Source of the DNA: an uncultured Christensenellaceae bacterium
GTDB taxonomy: Bacteria > Bacillota > Clostridia > Christensenellales > Borkfalkiaceae
Length of the DNA: 12,597 bases
Assembly (NCBI GenBank): GCA_910588685.1
Contig: CAJUPX010000031.1
Span: forward strand, 1 to 12,597
Direction: 5' to 3'
Every line of letters starts with the position of its first letter. Positions within the stretch are counted from its first letter, which is position 1. This document shows positions 6,570 through 12,397 of this stretch, one piece after another. The position numbers and the translations under genes are program-made. The notes below the pieces were generated by a model. The model made no database searches. It saw nothing but the letters and a program-made list of their open reading frames with translations, and was not told the origin of the DNA.

Positions 6570-7961
6570 CTATATTTTACTTATCGTATAACCGTCTTTG
6601 CTGTCTTTAACGGCATAGCCGAGTTTGTCTATTTCCGCGCGCAGTCTGTCAGCCTCGGCAAAGTCGCGCGACTTTTTAGCCTGCCAGCGTTCCTGCGCAA
6701 GCTTTTGCACCTCTTCGGGAACGTCTTCGGGATTCTTTGCCGCTACCTCGGCAAGATACGCGCCCGCGTCCTTTTTGAAAAGCCCCAAAAGCGAATAGGT
6801 TTTGCGTATCTGCGCAACGTCGTCCGCGCAGCTTTCGTCGCCCGCGGCAAGCTTTGCCGAAACGCTCTTAAACAGCCCGAAAAGCTCCGACAGGGCAAGC
6901 GACGTGTTAAAATCCTCGTCCATATCGGCGTTGAACTTATCGTCTATCGCTTTTACAGGCTTTTTACCCTTGCCGAACTTATCTTCAACCGCCTTTATAA
7001 CGCCGTAAAACGCCGAGAGGTGCTTTTCCGCGTCGGGAAAAAGACTGTCGGTTATGTTTATATCGTTGTGGTAGTTGTTTTGCAACAGCGCAAATTTAAT
7101 TGCTTCGTTGGTGTATTTCTTTAACAAATCCTCCAACAACAGACTGTTGCCGAGCGATTTTGACATCTTCTGACCGTTGACCTTTATAAGTCCGTTATGC
7201 GTCCAGAATTTTGCGAACTGTTTGCCGGTAAGACTTTCGGTCTGCGCAATTTCGTTTTCGTGGTGCGGGAACACAAGGTCGCGCCCGCCGCCGTGAATAT
7301 CTATTTGGTCGCCGAACGCCGCGCGGTTCATTGCCGAGCACTCTATGTGCCAGCCCGGTCTGCCCTTGCCCCAGGGCGAATCCCAGCTGATTTCGCCGGG
7401 CTTTGCCGATTTCCAGAGCGTGAAATCCGCGGGATTTTTCTTTTCCCCGCCGTTTTCCACGCGCACACCGTCCAGCATATCCTCTACCGAACGGTTGGAA
7501 AGGCAACCGTAGCGCTTAAAGCTGTCAACGCTGAAATACACGTCGCCGCAGGGCGCGGCATAGGCGTGACCGCTGGCGACAAGCTCTGATATAAAACTGA
7601 TAATATTGCCTATATTTTCGGTAGCTTTAAGCCAGAGAGTGGGCTCGTCTATATCCATCTGCGCCATTACGCCGTCGATTCTTTTAATCATAGCCGCGGC
7701 GTACTCGTCGGCGGGAATGCCCGTTTCTTTGCTTTTGGCAATAATTTTGTCGTCAACGTCGGTATAGTTGCGGGCATATTTTACCGAATATCCCGATTTT
7801 TCAAGATATTTGCGGATAATATCGTAAATTAACGCCTGATAGCCGTGACCTATGTGCGCCTCGCCCGATACGGTAATACCGCACGCGTACATTTTTACCT
7901 TGCCCTCTTCGAGAGGTTTAAACTCTTCTTTTCTGCGGGTAAGCGAATTATAAATTCTCAT
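6570..7961 (-). CDS. cysS: Cysteinyl-tRNA synthetase
   Basis: This class I synthetase of 463 residues attaches cysteine to tRNA-Cys. It shows HIGH (36-39), KMSKS (265-269), and the zinc ligands C27, C208 (WHIECS), H233 and E237 (FPHHENE), which correspond to the known E. coli set one position higher. The usual CGPTVYD around the first ligand reads CGITVSGEAHIGH here, a mild deviation. ATG at 7961 with AGGT 6 nt upstream is chosen over an in-frame TTG at 7979, which would add six residues. The gene leads an operon with alaS. The leader is only about 40 nt, too short for a T-box. Confidence 0.95.
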   Translation of the reverse strand: MRIYNSLTRRKEEFKPLEEGKVKMYACGITVSGEAHIGHGYQALIYDIIRKYLEKSGYSVKYARNYTDVDDKIIAKSKETGIPADEYAAAMIKRIDGVMAQMDIDEPTLWLKATENIGNIISFISELVASGHAYAAPCGDVYFSVDSFKRYGCLSNRSVEDMLDGVRVENGGEKKNPADFTLWKSAKPGEISWDSPWGKGRPGWHIECSAMNRAAFGDQIDIHGGGRDLVFPHHENEIAQTESLTGKQFAKFWTHNGLIKVNGQKMSKSLGNSLLLEDLLKKYTNEAIKFALLQNNYHNDINITDSLFPDAEKHLSAFYGVIKAVEDKFGKGKKPVKAIDDKFNADMDEDFNTSLALSELFGLFKSVSAKLAAGDESCADDVAQIRKTYSLLGLFKKDAGAYLAEVAAKNPEDVPEEVQKLAQERWQAKKSRDFAEADRLRAEIDKLGYAVKDSKDGYTISKI

Positions 7962-8006
7962 TTTATTACCTGGAAACAACGGCTCCGCCGCTTTTTCTCT
8001 GGATAG

Positions 8007-8035
8007 ATTATAATATTTACAAGCTTTTTATGCAA
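8007..8035 (-). promoter_or_regulatory. Promoter of the cysS-alaS operon
   Basis: On the minus strand TTGCAT (8030-8035) and a perfect TATAAT (8007-8012) are 17 bp apart, which places the transcript start near 8000. Confidence 0.8.
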
Positions 8036-8094
8036 GTCATTTTATGCAGGATTTAAAATAATTGCAAAAAGACCGCGGCGCACGCAAAAAAACG

Positions 8095-8107
8095 GTTAAT
8101 TATTAAC
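8095..8107. promoter_or_regulatory. GTTAA-N3-TTAAC palindrome, candidate DeoR-regulator operator
   Basis: A perfect 13-bp palindrome, GTTAAT-T-ATTAAC, lies between the divergent cysS and DeoR-type regulator promoters. A related palindrome occurs 100 bp downstream at 8195-8209. DeoR-family regulators commonly bind sites in their own upstream region. Confidence 0.4.
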
Positions 8108-8157
8108 TGTCAATTTTTAACAAGCCTTACAAAAATCAATAAAGTTTATGTTTTTTG

Positions 8158-8186
8158 TTGACAAAATCCTGTTAATATAATAAAAT
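8158..8186 (+). promoter_or_regulatory. Promoter of the DeoR-type regulator gene
   Basis: A perfect TTGACA (8158-8163) and TAAAAT (8181-8186) are spaced by 17 bp. The expected transcript start is near 8193, immediately in front of the 8195-8209 palindrome. Confidence 0.8.
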
Positions 8187-8194
8187 AAAGACAA

Positions 8195-8209
8195 GTTAAG
8201 CAAATTAAC
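8195..8209. promoter_or_regulatory. GTTAA-N5-TTAAC inverted repeat in the regulator leader
   Basis: GTTAA-GCAAA-TTAAC begins 9 bp after the -10 box, where a bound repressor would block transcription. Another GTTAA half-site occurs at 8171-8175 inside the promoter spacer. It is the second copy of the half-site pair at 8095-8107 and is proposed as an autoregulatory operator. Confidence 0.4.
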
Positions 8210-8236
8210 CTTGATACTTTTTTACAGAGGTGGATT

Positions 8237-8995
8237 ATGAAGCGTGAAAGAATTGAAGAGATTGCGGAAATTTTAGATAAACGCGGCAAAATGTCGCTTG
8301 AACAGCTTGAAGAGGTTTTCCCCAACGTATCGCAGATGACTTTAAGACGCGACCTTTTCCAGCTTGAGGAGGACGGAAGAATTATCCGTATCCGCGGCGG
8401 CGCAATGTCAGTTAAAGAGGTGCAGAAAGTTTCCGGCGAGGCTTACACCAAAAAAACGACAATAAATACCGACGCTAAAATTGTTATAGCCCAGAAAGCG
8501 GCAAGACTTATTGACGAGGGCGTTTGCCTTTTCCTTGACGGCGGCACTACAGCTATGTATCTCTCCAAGGAGATGCCCGATATTAAGTGCAACGTTTTTA
8601 CAAACGGCATAGCGGTTGCAATGGAGCTTGCGCAGAAAAAGAACGTAAACATAACGGTTGTGGGCGGACAGCTTATGAAAGACAATCTTTCCACTTCCTC
8701 GCCTGCGGCAACCGAGTATTTTGAAAGAACCAACTTTGAAATTGCCGTGGTTTCGGCAACGGCGTTTACGCCCGAACAGGGTTTTTCCTGCAACAGTCAG
8801 GTAGAAGCAGAGCTGTTAAAGCAGTGCTTTAAAAAGGCGCGCCAGGTATATATGATGCTTGACAGCTCTAAAATCGGCAAAATCAACCCCTACACATTTG
8901 CCCGCATTACCGACATTGACGTGCTTATCACCGACGACCATTTCCCCCGCGAGTTCAAAGAACTTTTCGAGAAAAACAATATCGTCGTTATGTAA
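8237..8995 (+). CDS. DeoR/GlpR-family transcriptional regulator
   Basis: The 252-residue protein has an N-terminal winged helix-turn-helix (about 6-57) with the recognition segment VSQMTLRRDLFQLEEDG and the RGGA that normally ends this domain. A DeoR-type sugar-phosphate sensor domain follows, with LDGGTTAMYL (100-109), FTNGIAVA (121-128), VVGGQL (141-146) and the C-terminal LDSSKIGK. These regulators usually repress sugar or glycerol catabolic genes and are released by a phosphorylated sugar. No sugar gene is adjacent here, so its target and inducer are unknown. AGAGGTGG precedes the ATG by 4 nt. It is transcribed alone, divergent from cysS, and ends at a strong terminator. Confidence 0.93.
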   Translation: MKRERIEEIAEILDKRGKMSLEQLEEVFPNVSQMTLRRDLFQLEEDGRIIRIRGGAMSVKEVQKVSGEAYTKKTTINTDAKIVIAQKAARLIDEGVCLFLDGGTTAMYLSKEMPDIKCNVFTNGIAVAMELAQKKNVNITVVGGQLMKDNLSTSSPAATEYFERTNFEIAVVSATAFTPEQGFSCNSQVEAELLKQCFKKARQVYMMLDSSKIGKINPYTFARITDIDVLITDDHFPREFKELFEKNNIVVM

Positions 8996-9012
8996 ATTAA
9001 TATAAATAGTTT

Positions 9013-9045
9013 AAAACCGCGCGGACTTAAAGTCCGCGCGGTTTT
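9013..9045 (+). terminator. Bidirectional terminator between converging regulator genes
   Basis: Perfect 16-nt arms AAAACCGCGCGGACTT (9013-9028) and its complement (9030-9045) surround a single base, giving a very stable GC-rich stem with A and T runs at its edges. It lies 17 bp after the DeoR-type gene and 15 bp after the stop of the minus-strand Xre gene, so it probably serves both. Confidence 0.88.
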
Positions 9046-9060
9046 GATATACTCTCACCG

Positions 9061-9270
9061 TTAATCCAAACACAATATATAATCTGCATCCAAGTCCAGC
9101 ATTTTGCAAATATTTGAAAATAAATCCAACGACAGTTTTGAATTGCCGTTGACAATCTTTGAAACCTGCTGCTGTTCTACGCCTATCCGTTTTGCTATCT
9201 CCGATTGCGTCAAGCCGCTGTTTTTAATTTCCGCACTTAATCTCCGCCGTATTTGTTCATAAGTTATCAT
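9061..9270 (-). CDS. Small Xre-family helix-turn-helix protein
   Basis: The 69-residue protein is essentially one Xre/Cro helix-turn-helix domain. It has SGLTQSEIAKRIGVEQQQVSKIVNGNSKLSLDLFSNICKMLD with the classic TQSEIA...VSKI pattern, and ends with DADYILCLD. GGAG lies 9 nt before ATG 9270, so this start is preferred over an in-frame ATG at 9315. It is probably a DNA-binding regulator. No toxin or partner gene is next to it on the same strand, and its target is unknown. No convincing promoter could be assigned in the AT-rich 9271-9360 stretch. Confidence 0.82.
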   Translation of the reverse strand: MITYEQIRRRLSAEIKNSGLTQSEIAKRIGVEQQQVSKIVNGNSKLSLDLFSNICKMLDLDADYILCLD

Positions 9271-9364
9271 TTTTAATTTCTCCAAATTTATTACTGCAAA
9301 ATAATTAAAACACAATTAAAAAACGATTACATCAAAAACCAAAAATTTTAGCTTTTTTCTCATC

Positions 9365-9407
9365 GGCAGCGATTTATATATTAAATTAGCTGGTAAAATC
9401 TGCTGCC
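9365..9407. repeat. Interrupted inverted repeat upstream of the DUF89 operon promoter
   Basis: GGCAGCGATTT (9365-9375) pairs with AAATC-T-GCTGCC (9396-9407), 11 bp with one bulged base around a 20-nt AT-rich loop. It ends 11 bp before the -35 box of the downstream operon. Neither side has a T-run, so it is not a terminator. It could be a regulator-binding site for either divergent gene. Confidence 0.35.
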
Positions 9408-9418
9408 CGGCGGAACGC

Positions 9419-9447
9419 TTGCAATTATTCTATATTTATGGTATAAT
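9419..9447 (+). promoter_or_regulatory. Strong extended -10 promoter of the DUF89 operon
   Basis: TTGCAA (9419-9424), a 17-bp spacer ending in TGG, and a perfect TATAAT (9442-9447) form an extended -10 promoter. Only six bases separate it from the ATG at 9454, so transcription should begin at or within a base or two of the start codon. Confidence 0.85.
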
Positions 9448-9453
9448 ACGCAT

Positions 9454-10326
9454 ATGCTGTTGGACGAGGAATGTAAAGACTGTTTATTTAACAGCCAGCT
9501 TAAAAAAGTTGAAAGGGACCAGAGCGACAAAACCAAGGTTGCCGAATTTTCGCAGGGCGTTAAAAAACTTTGCAAAAATCCGCCCGCCGACTACTGCGCT
9601 CCGCTTTTAATGCGGGATATCGACCGTTTGCACCGTAAAATTTTCGGCGCAGGCATAGATTACTCGCGGGAAAAACGGCTGTTTAACGGCAAACTGCTCG
9701 AAAACGAAAACGGCATTTACCAAAAAGTATCAAATTCAGACGACCCTGTAAAAGAAGCCGTTAAACTTGCAATGGCATCCAACTACATAGATTTTGCAAG
9801 GCTTTCAGACCTTGACGGGCGGGCAGTTGATTACGTTCTGCAATCGGCAGAGCGAGCGGAGCCGGGCGCGGCGGCATTCGGGTTATTTAAACAGCGGCTA
9901 AAAACCGCACGCACGCTTTGCGTTCTGCACGATAACTGCGGCGAAATTGTGCTCGATAAAATTTTAATACGCGTATTAAAAAACTTATATCCCGCGCTTT
10001 CTGTTACGTCCGTTGTGCGCGGAGAGCCGATAATAAACGACGTTACGGCAGACGACGCGGATTTTATAGGGCTCGGACAATATGCGCGCGTTATACAAAA
10101 CGGCAGCGGCGTTCCCGGCACTTATTTAAAGGAAGTATCGGCGCAGACACTGCAAGTTCTGAAAACGAGCGATATTATTATTTCCAAGGGACTCGGCAAT
10201 CTCGAAACGCTTTACGGCGAGGGCTACTCAATCTTTTACACCTTTACCTGCAAATGTGAGCATATATCAAAGAGATTCAATCTGCCGCTCTGGTCTGCGG
10301 GATTTGTTACCGAGGAGAAACTATGA
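9454..10326 (+). CDS. DUF89/ARMT1-like domain protein, probable metal-dependent damage-control phosphatase
   Basis: The 290-residue protein shows the DUF89 pattern: CKDC near the N-terminus (C7, C10), SNYIDF (109-114), LHDNCGEIVLDK (158-169), VRGEPIINDVTADDAD (188-203), IISKGLGNLETL (242-253) and CKCEHIS (266-272). In characterised relatives the Asp-Asn pair and later Asp bind a metal, and the enzymes remove phosphate from sugar phosphates or phosphometabolites. The substrate here is unknown. The CxxC at residues 7-10 is conserved near the start of prokaryotic members, which supports the ATG at 9454. No ribosome site precedes it and the promoter abuts it, so the mRNA is predicted to be leaderless. 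The stop overlaps the next start by 4 bp. Confidence 0.85.
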   Translation: MLLDEECKDCLFNSQLKKVERDQSDKTKVAEFSQGVKKLCKNPPADYCAPLLMRDIDRLHRKIFGAGIDYSREKRLFNGKLLENENGIYQKVSNSDDPVKEAVKLAMASNYIDFARLSDLDGRAVDYVLQSAERAEPGAAAFGLFKQRLKTARTLCVLHDNCGEIVLDKILIRVLKNLYPALSVTSVVRGEPIINDVTADDADFIGLGQYARVIQNGSGVPGTYLKEVSAQTLQVLKTSDIIISKGLGNLETLYGEGYSIFYTFTCKCEHISKRFNLPLWSAGFVTEEKL

Positions 10327-11075
10327 ACGACGAAGAAGAATTTTCCTATACCGGCTACTCGCCAGACACCGAAGCCGAAATATCCGACAACGAGGCGACT
10401 TTTACCTATACATACGATACCGATAAATACGGCGAACCCGACGAAGACGAAGAACGCGCCGGCGGTTATACAGATACTATTATATCGGAATTTTCGGCGG
10501 CGTCCACAATAACGCGCGTTACAAAAATAACGCGGCTTTCGCCCGATTTAGTGTCGTACTTTATCGCCGCCGTATACTTTATTATCGGCGTGCTTTGCGT
10601 GGCGATAACAAATAAAGTAATGCTCGCGTTGCCGTACATTGTCGGAATAATGATGTTTACAATCGGAACGGTGCAGTTTATTTTGGCTCTCGTCCACCGC
10701 GAATACCGCGACGTAAAAACCAACAAAACGGCAACCGCGCTTATCGCCGCCGCGCTTGGCATTATGATTATAATTCAGGAGCTTGACGAGGGCAACAACT
10801 CGGCGATAATGTTAATTTCCGTGGTTTGGGGTATATTAGGGCTGTTTGATGCCGCACACGCGTTTAACCACGTTCTTTCGCGCATTTCACACGGCGAGCG
10901 GTGCGTGTTTTATATTCTTAAAGGCTTAGTGGAGCTTGTCGTTGCTTTCTATCTTTTGTACAAGCCCGACAGCCACGAAGCGCACTTCTACCATATTCTG
11001 GTATTCGGCATTAACTTAATATTCGATTCGATTACTATGCTGCCGCCCGTAAAAAAGTTTATGGCGCGCAAATAA
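10323..11075 (+). CDS. Six-helix membrane protein, DUF308/HdeD-like, with acidic N-terminal tail
   Basis: Of 250 residues, the first 75 are hydrophilic and very acidic, with Tyr/Thr-rich stretches (FSYTGY, FTYTYDTD) and a DEDEE cluster. Six hydrophobic helices follow at about 76-95, 100-123, 135-152, 160-180, 195-213 and 221-240, in the paired arrangement of the DUF308/HdeD family. Members are small inner-membrane proteins, some linked to acid stress; no enzymatic role is known. Its ATG overlaps the TGA of the DUF89 gene (ATGA), with GAGGAG 5 nt upstream, so translation is coupled. It is probably in the cytoplasmic membrane with the acidic tail in the cytoplasm. Family assignment is by helix layout rather than a diagnostic motif. 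Confidence 0.72.
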   Translation: MNDEEEFSYTGYSPDTEAEISDNEATFTYTYDTDKYGEPDEDEERAGGYTDTIISEFSAASTITRVTKITRLSPDLVSYFIAAVYFIIGVLCVAITNKVMLALPYIVGIMMFTIGTVQFILALVHREYRDVKTNKTATALIAAALGIMIIIQELDEGNNSAIMLISVVWGILGLFDAAHAFNHVLSRISHGERCVFYILKGLVELVVAFYLLYKPDSHEAHFYHILVFGINLIFDSITMLPPVKKFMARK

Positions 11076-11083
11076 GGGGATTT

Positions 11084-11290
11084 ATGAAAGCTACAAGCTG
11101 GGATTTGATGAGATTAGCGCAGGCGTTTGACGGAGAGTTTTGTCTTTCGGACTTTACCCCCGACGAGCTCGACGAAATGCTCGGGCTGCTGGACGAAAAT
11201 ATGACAGCCGAACAAATCCGACAAAAATATTTTGAGTTTTACGACGACATTAAAGACCGTACTCTCGAAAAACATAAATGGAGCGATTAG
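11084..11290 (+). CDS. Small acidic protein of unknown function
   Basis: A 68-residue acidic protein with no recognised domain. Its segment FTPDELDEMLGLLDENMTAEQIRQKYFEFYDDIKD looks like two amphipathic helices. AAGGGG overlapping the stop of the preceding gene serves as ribosome site, 8 bp separate the two genes, and codon use matches the operon, all of which support a real gene. It is the last gene of the operon, followed by the 11365-11405 terminator. No membrane segment or cysteine pair is visible. Its function may relate to the membrane protein before it, but nothing in the sequence proves this. Confidence 0.78.
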   Translation: MKATSWDLMRLAQAFDGEFCLSDFTPDELDEMLGLLDENMTAEQIRQKYFEFYDDIKDRTLEKHKWSD

Positions 11291-11364
11291 TTTTCGCGTA
11301 TCTCCCGCCCGGTAACGCGGGCGACTATTTATCGCATAACATTTTAATAGAACCTTTTAAATTG

Positions 11365-11405
11365 AAAAAGCGTGACACGGTTGTATTAACCGCACCACGC
11401 TTTTT
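11365..11405. terminator. Bidirectional terminator with nested hairpin
   Basis: AAAAAGCGTG (11365-11374) and CACGCTTTTT (11396-11405) form a 10-bp outer stem. CGGTT (11378-11382) and AACCG (11388-11392) form an inner stem. Both strands end in T-runs, suiting the converging DUF89 operon and the zinc-ribbon gene, whose stop is 11 bp away. Confidence 0.85.
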
Positions 11406-11415
11406 ATTTGTAAAA

Positions 11416-11751
11416 TTATTTTATACTGTCTTTGAAATAGCCAATATTAGAACCGCTATCGGGCTTAAACGTGAAATTACAAACCGATGCAACCAACACA
11501 TAAATCCCAAACGTTATTATACCGAGAAAGAAATATGCACAGGTTCTTGATTTCCACCCGGCAGGTTTTAATGACGTGTGGTTAATGATAAAACTGCCGA
11601 TAAACCCTAAAAGAAAGGTCAAAATAAACCTAACGGCGTGACTGCCGTCTTCCGTCGCTATAAACGACTGACTCTTAATTCTGCAACCGCAGTGCACGCA
11701 AATTTCTGCCTCGTCAAGTACTTCCGCCCCGCATTTTGAACAATAAGCCAT
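11416..11751 (-). CDS. Zinc-ribbon membrane protein
   Basis: The 111-residue protein starts with a double-CxxC zinc ribbon, YCSKCG and ICVHCG (C4, C7, C18, C21). Two hydrophobic stretches follow: AVRFILTFLLGFIGSFII (about 46-63) and CAYFFLGIITFGIYVLVASV (about 76-95). The loop between them reads NHTSLKPAGWKSR. Proteins of this build are common as uncharacterised Firmicutes zinc-ribbon proteins. AAAGGAG lies 9 nt before ATG 11751. An in-frame ATG at 11772 is rejected because the ribosome site lies downstream of it. The gene is divergent from an Xre regulator, and its promoter spacer is filled by a palindrome, so repression by that regulator is likely. Function unknown. Confidence 0.8.
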   Translation of the reverse strand: MAYCSKCGAEVLDEAEICVHCGCRIKSQSFIATEDGSHAVRFILTFLLGFIGSFIINHTSLKPAGWKSRTCAYFFLGIITFGIYVLVASVCNFTFKPDSGSNIGYFKDSIK

Positions 11752-11765
11752 AAAAATTATCTCCT

Positions 11766-11793
11766 TTGACATTAGTTATACTCTCATTATAAT
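11766..11793 (+). promoter_or_regulatory. Promoter of the Xre regulator, overlapping the opposing promoter
   Basis: A perfect TTGACA (11766-11771) and a perfect TATAAT (11788-11793) on the plus strand are spaced by 16 bp. Transcription would start near 11800, inside the first operator palindrome, and cross the second before the ATG at 11849. The -10 shares the palindrome ATTATAAT with the minus-strand promoter. Confidence 0.7.
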
Positions 11794-11815
11794 TCTTACA
11801 TTTGTAAGATGTCAA
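11786..11815 (-). promoter_or_regulatory. Promoter of the zinc-ribbon gene with operator in its spacer
   Basis: On the minus strand a perfect TTGACA (11810-11815) and a perfect TATAAT (11786-11791) are spaced by 18 bp. The palindrome at 11794-11809 fills almost the whole spacer. Confidence 0.8.
11794..11809. promoter_or_regulatory. Operator 1, TCTTAC-N4-GTAAGA palindrome
   Basis: A perfect palindrome with 6-bp arms around ATTT sits between the -35 and -10 boxes of the zinc-ribbon gene promoter and at the expected transcript start of the Xre gene. The likely ligand is the Xre protein encoded at 11849-12058. Confidence 0.7.
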
Positions 11816-11821
11816 GTAATT

Positions 11822-11839
11822 TTCTTACTTTTGTGAGAA
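11822..11839. promoter_or_regulatory. Operator 2, TTCTTAC-N4-GTGAGAA near-palindrome
   Basis: A second copy of the same motif has 7-bp arms with one mismatch, its centre 29 bp (about three helical turns) from operator 1. It lies just upstream of the Xre start codon, over the region where a ribosome site would be expected. Confidence 0.65.
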
Positions 11840-11848
11840 TATATTTAT

Positions 11849-12058
11849 ATGGAGTATCAAAACAAATTCAAAGACAATCTGAAAGAGTTAAGGGTTGAGA
11901 AAAAAATAGGTCAGGTTGAATTAGCCAAGGCTGTCGGCGTTAGTAAAGGAATTATAAGCTTGTGGGAAAACGGGCTTAGGGAGCCGAATATGTATTCGCT
12001 TATTAAGCTTGCCAAGTATTTCAACGTCACGCTTGACGAACTTGTCGGATTTAACTAA
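11849..12058 (+). CDS. Small Xre-family repressor-like protein
   Basis: The 69-residue protein is a single Xre helix-turn-helix domain. It has FKDNLKELRVEKKIGQVELAKAVGVSKGIISLWENGLREPNMYSLIKLAKYFNVTLDELVG compressed into the normal five-helix pattern, and the typical WENG-REP and LDELVG motifs. It lacks a C-terminal oligomerisation or peptidase domain. The upstream ribosome site is weak: only a GAG-containing stretch about 12 nt before the ATG, part of operator 2. The divergent zinc-ribbon gene and the paired palindromes between them suggest that it represses both that gene and itself. No terminator follows directly. Confidence 0.88.
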   Translation: MEYQNKFKDNLKELRVEKKIGQVELAKAVGVSKGIISLWENGLREPNMYSLIKLAKYFNVTLDELVGFN

Positions 12059-12244
12059 CCAATAATTCGAAATTTAATCTCTGCTGATAAACAAGTATTA
12101 CAAATAGTGCGAGACGTCGTAAAAAACTCTGCATTACAAACAATCCGAGGCAAACTAGCGACAACCGAAGCGATTTTATTTTGAAGCAAATGAGCAATGC
12201 GCGCGGAGTTCAACCAAGTATTGCAACGCATATACGCGTTTTTT
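12059..12244. other. Non-coding stretch with imperfect internal repeats
   Basis: This stretch between the Xre gene and the rRNA terminator has no gene that can be supported. It contains related units: CAAGTATTACAA (about 12090), GCATTACAAACAATCCGAG (about 12133) and CAAGTATTGCAA (about 12215). The first unit continues into TAGTGCGAG, similar to AATCCGAG in the second. Frames on both strands are open for a while (minus strand to the 5S terminator, plus strand in frame with the Xre gene after its stop), but no start with a ribosome site exists. It may be a decayed gene or part of a dispersed repeat. Confidence 0.35.
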
Positions 12245-12273
12245 AACAAAAAAGCACCCTTAAAGGGTGCTTT
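12245..12273 (-). terminator. Terminator of the rRNA operon
   Basis: AAAGCACCCT (12251-12260) and AGGGTGCTTT (12264-12273) form a 10-bp perfect stem. On the minus strand TTTTTTG follows. It lies 10 bp beyond the 3' end of the 5S rRNA. Confidence 0.9.
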
Positions 12274-12283
12274 AAAAATGAAA

Positions 12284-12397
12284 TCCGGCAACTACCTTAT
12301 CTTGCAGGGTTAAAACCCAACTACATCGGGCGTAACGGAGCTTAACTTCTGTGTTCGGTATGGGAACAGGTGGATCCTCCGTGCTATCGTCACCGGA
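12284..12397 (-). rRNA. rrf: 5S ribosomal RNA
   Basis: Read on the minus strand the sequence has the 5S hallmarks CCACCTGTTCCCATACCGAAC and AGAAGTTAAGCTC. The ends TCCGGTGAC and GTTGCCGGA form the 9-bp helix I with two G-U pairs. Length by these boundaries is 114 nt, within the normal range. A strong terminator follows at once, so this is the last gene of an rRNA operon. The 23S gene is expected to the right, beyond the window. Confidence 0.95.

Noticed and set aside
6423..7124. 233-codon plus-strand frame opposite cysS and alaS
   Set aside because: It is antisense to two certain synthetase genes, has a Phe/Val/Arg-rich composition typical of shadow frames, and no ribosome site.
7962..8000. 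T-box riboswitch before cysS
   Set aside because: The leader from the mapped promoter is only about 40 nt, too short for a T-box.
9061..9453. Toxin-antitoxin module with the small Xre protein as antitoxin
   Set aside because: No small toxin-like gene lies next to it on the same strand, and the neighbouring DUF89 gene is divergent with its own promoter.
11278..11550. 90-codon plus-strand frame overlapping the end of the small acidic gene
   Set aside because: It has no ribosome site, runs through the 11365-11405 terminator and into the opposite-strand zinc-ribbon gene, and has no protein-like pattern after the terminator.
12055..12291. 78-codon minus-strand frame before the 5S rRNA end
   Set aside because: Its start lies inside the 5S rRNA and it crosses the rRNA terminator hairpin. 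It has no ribosome site.
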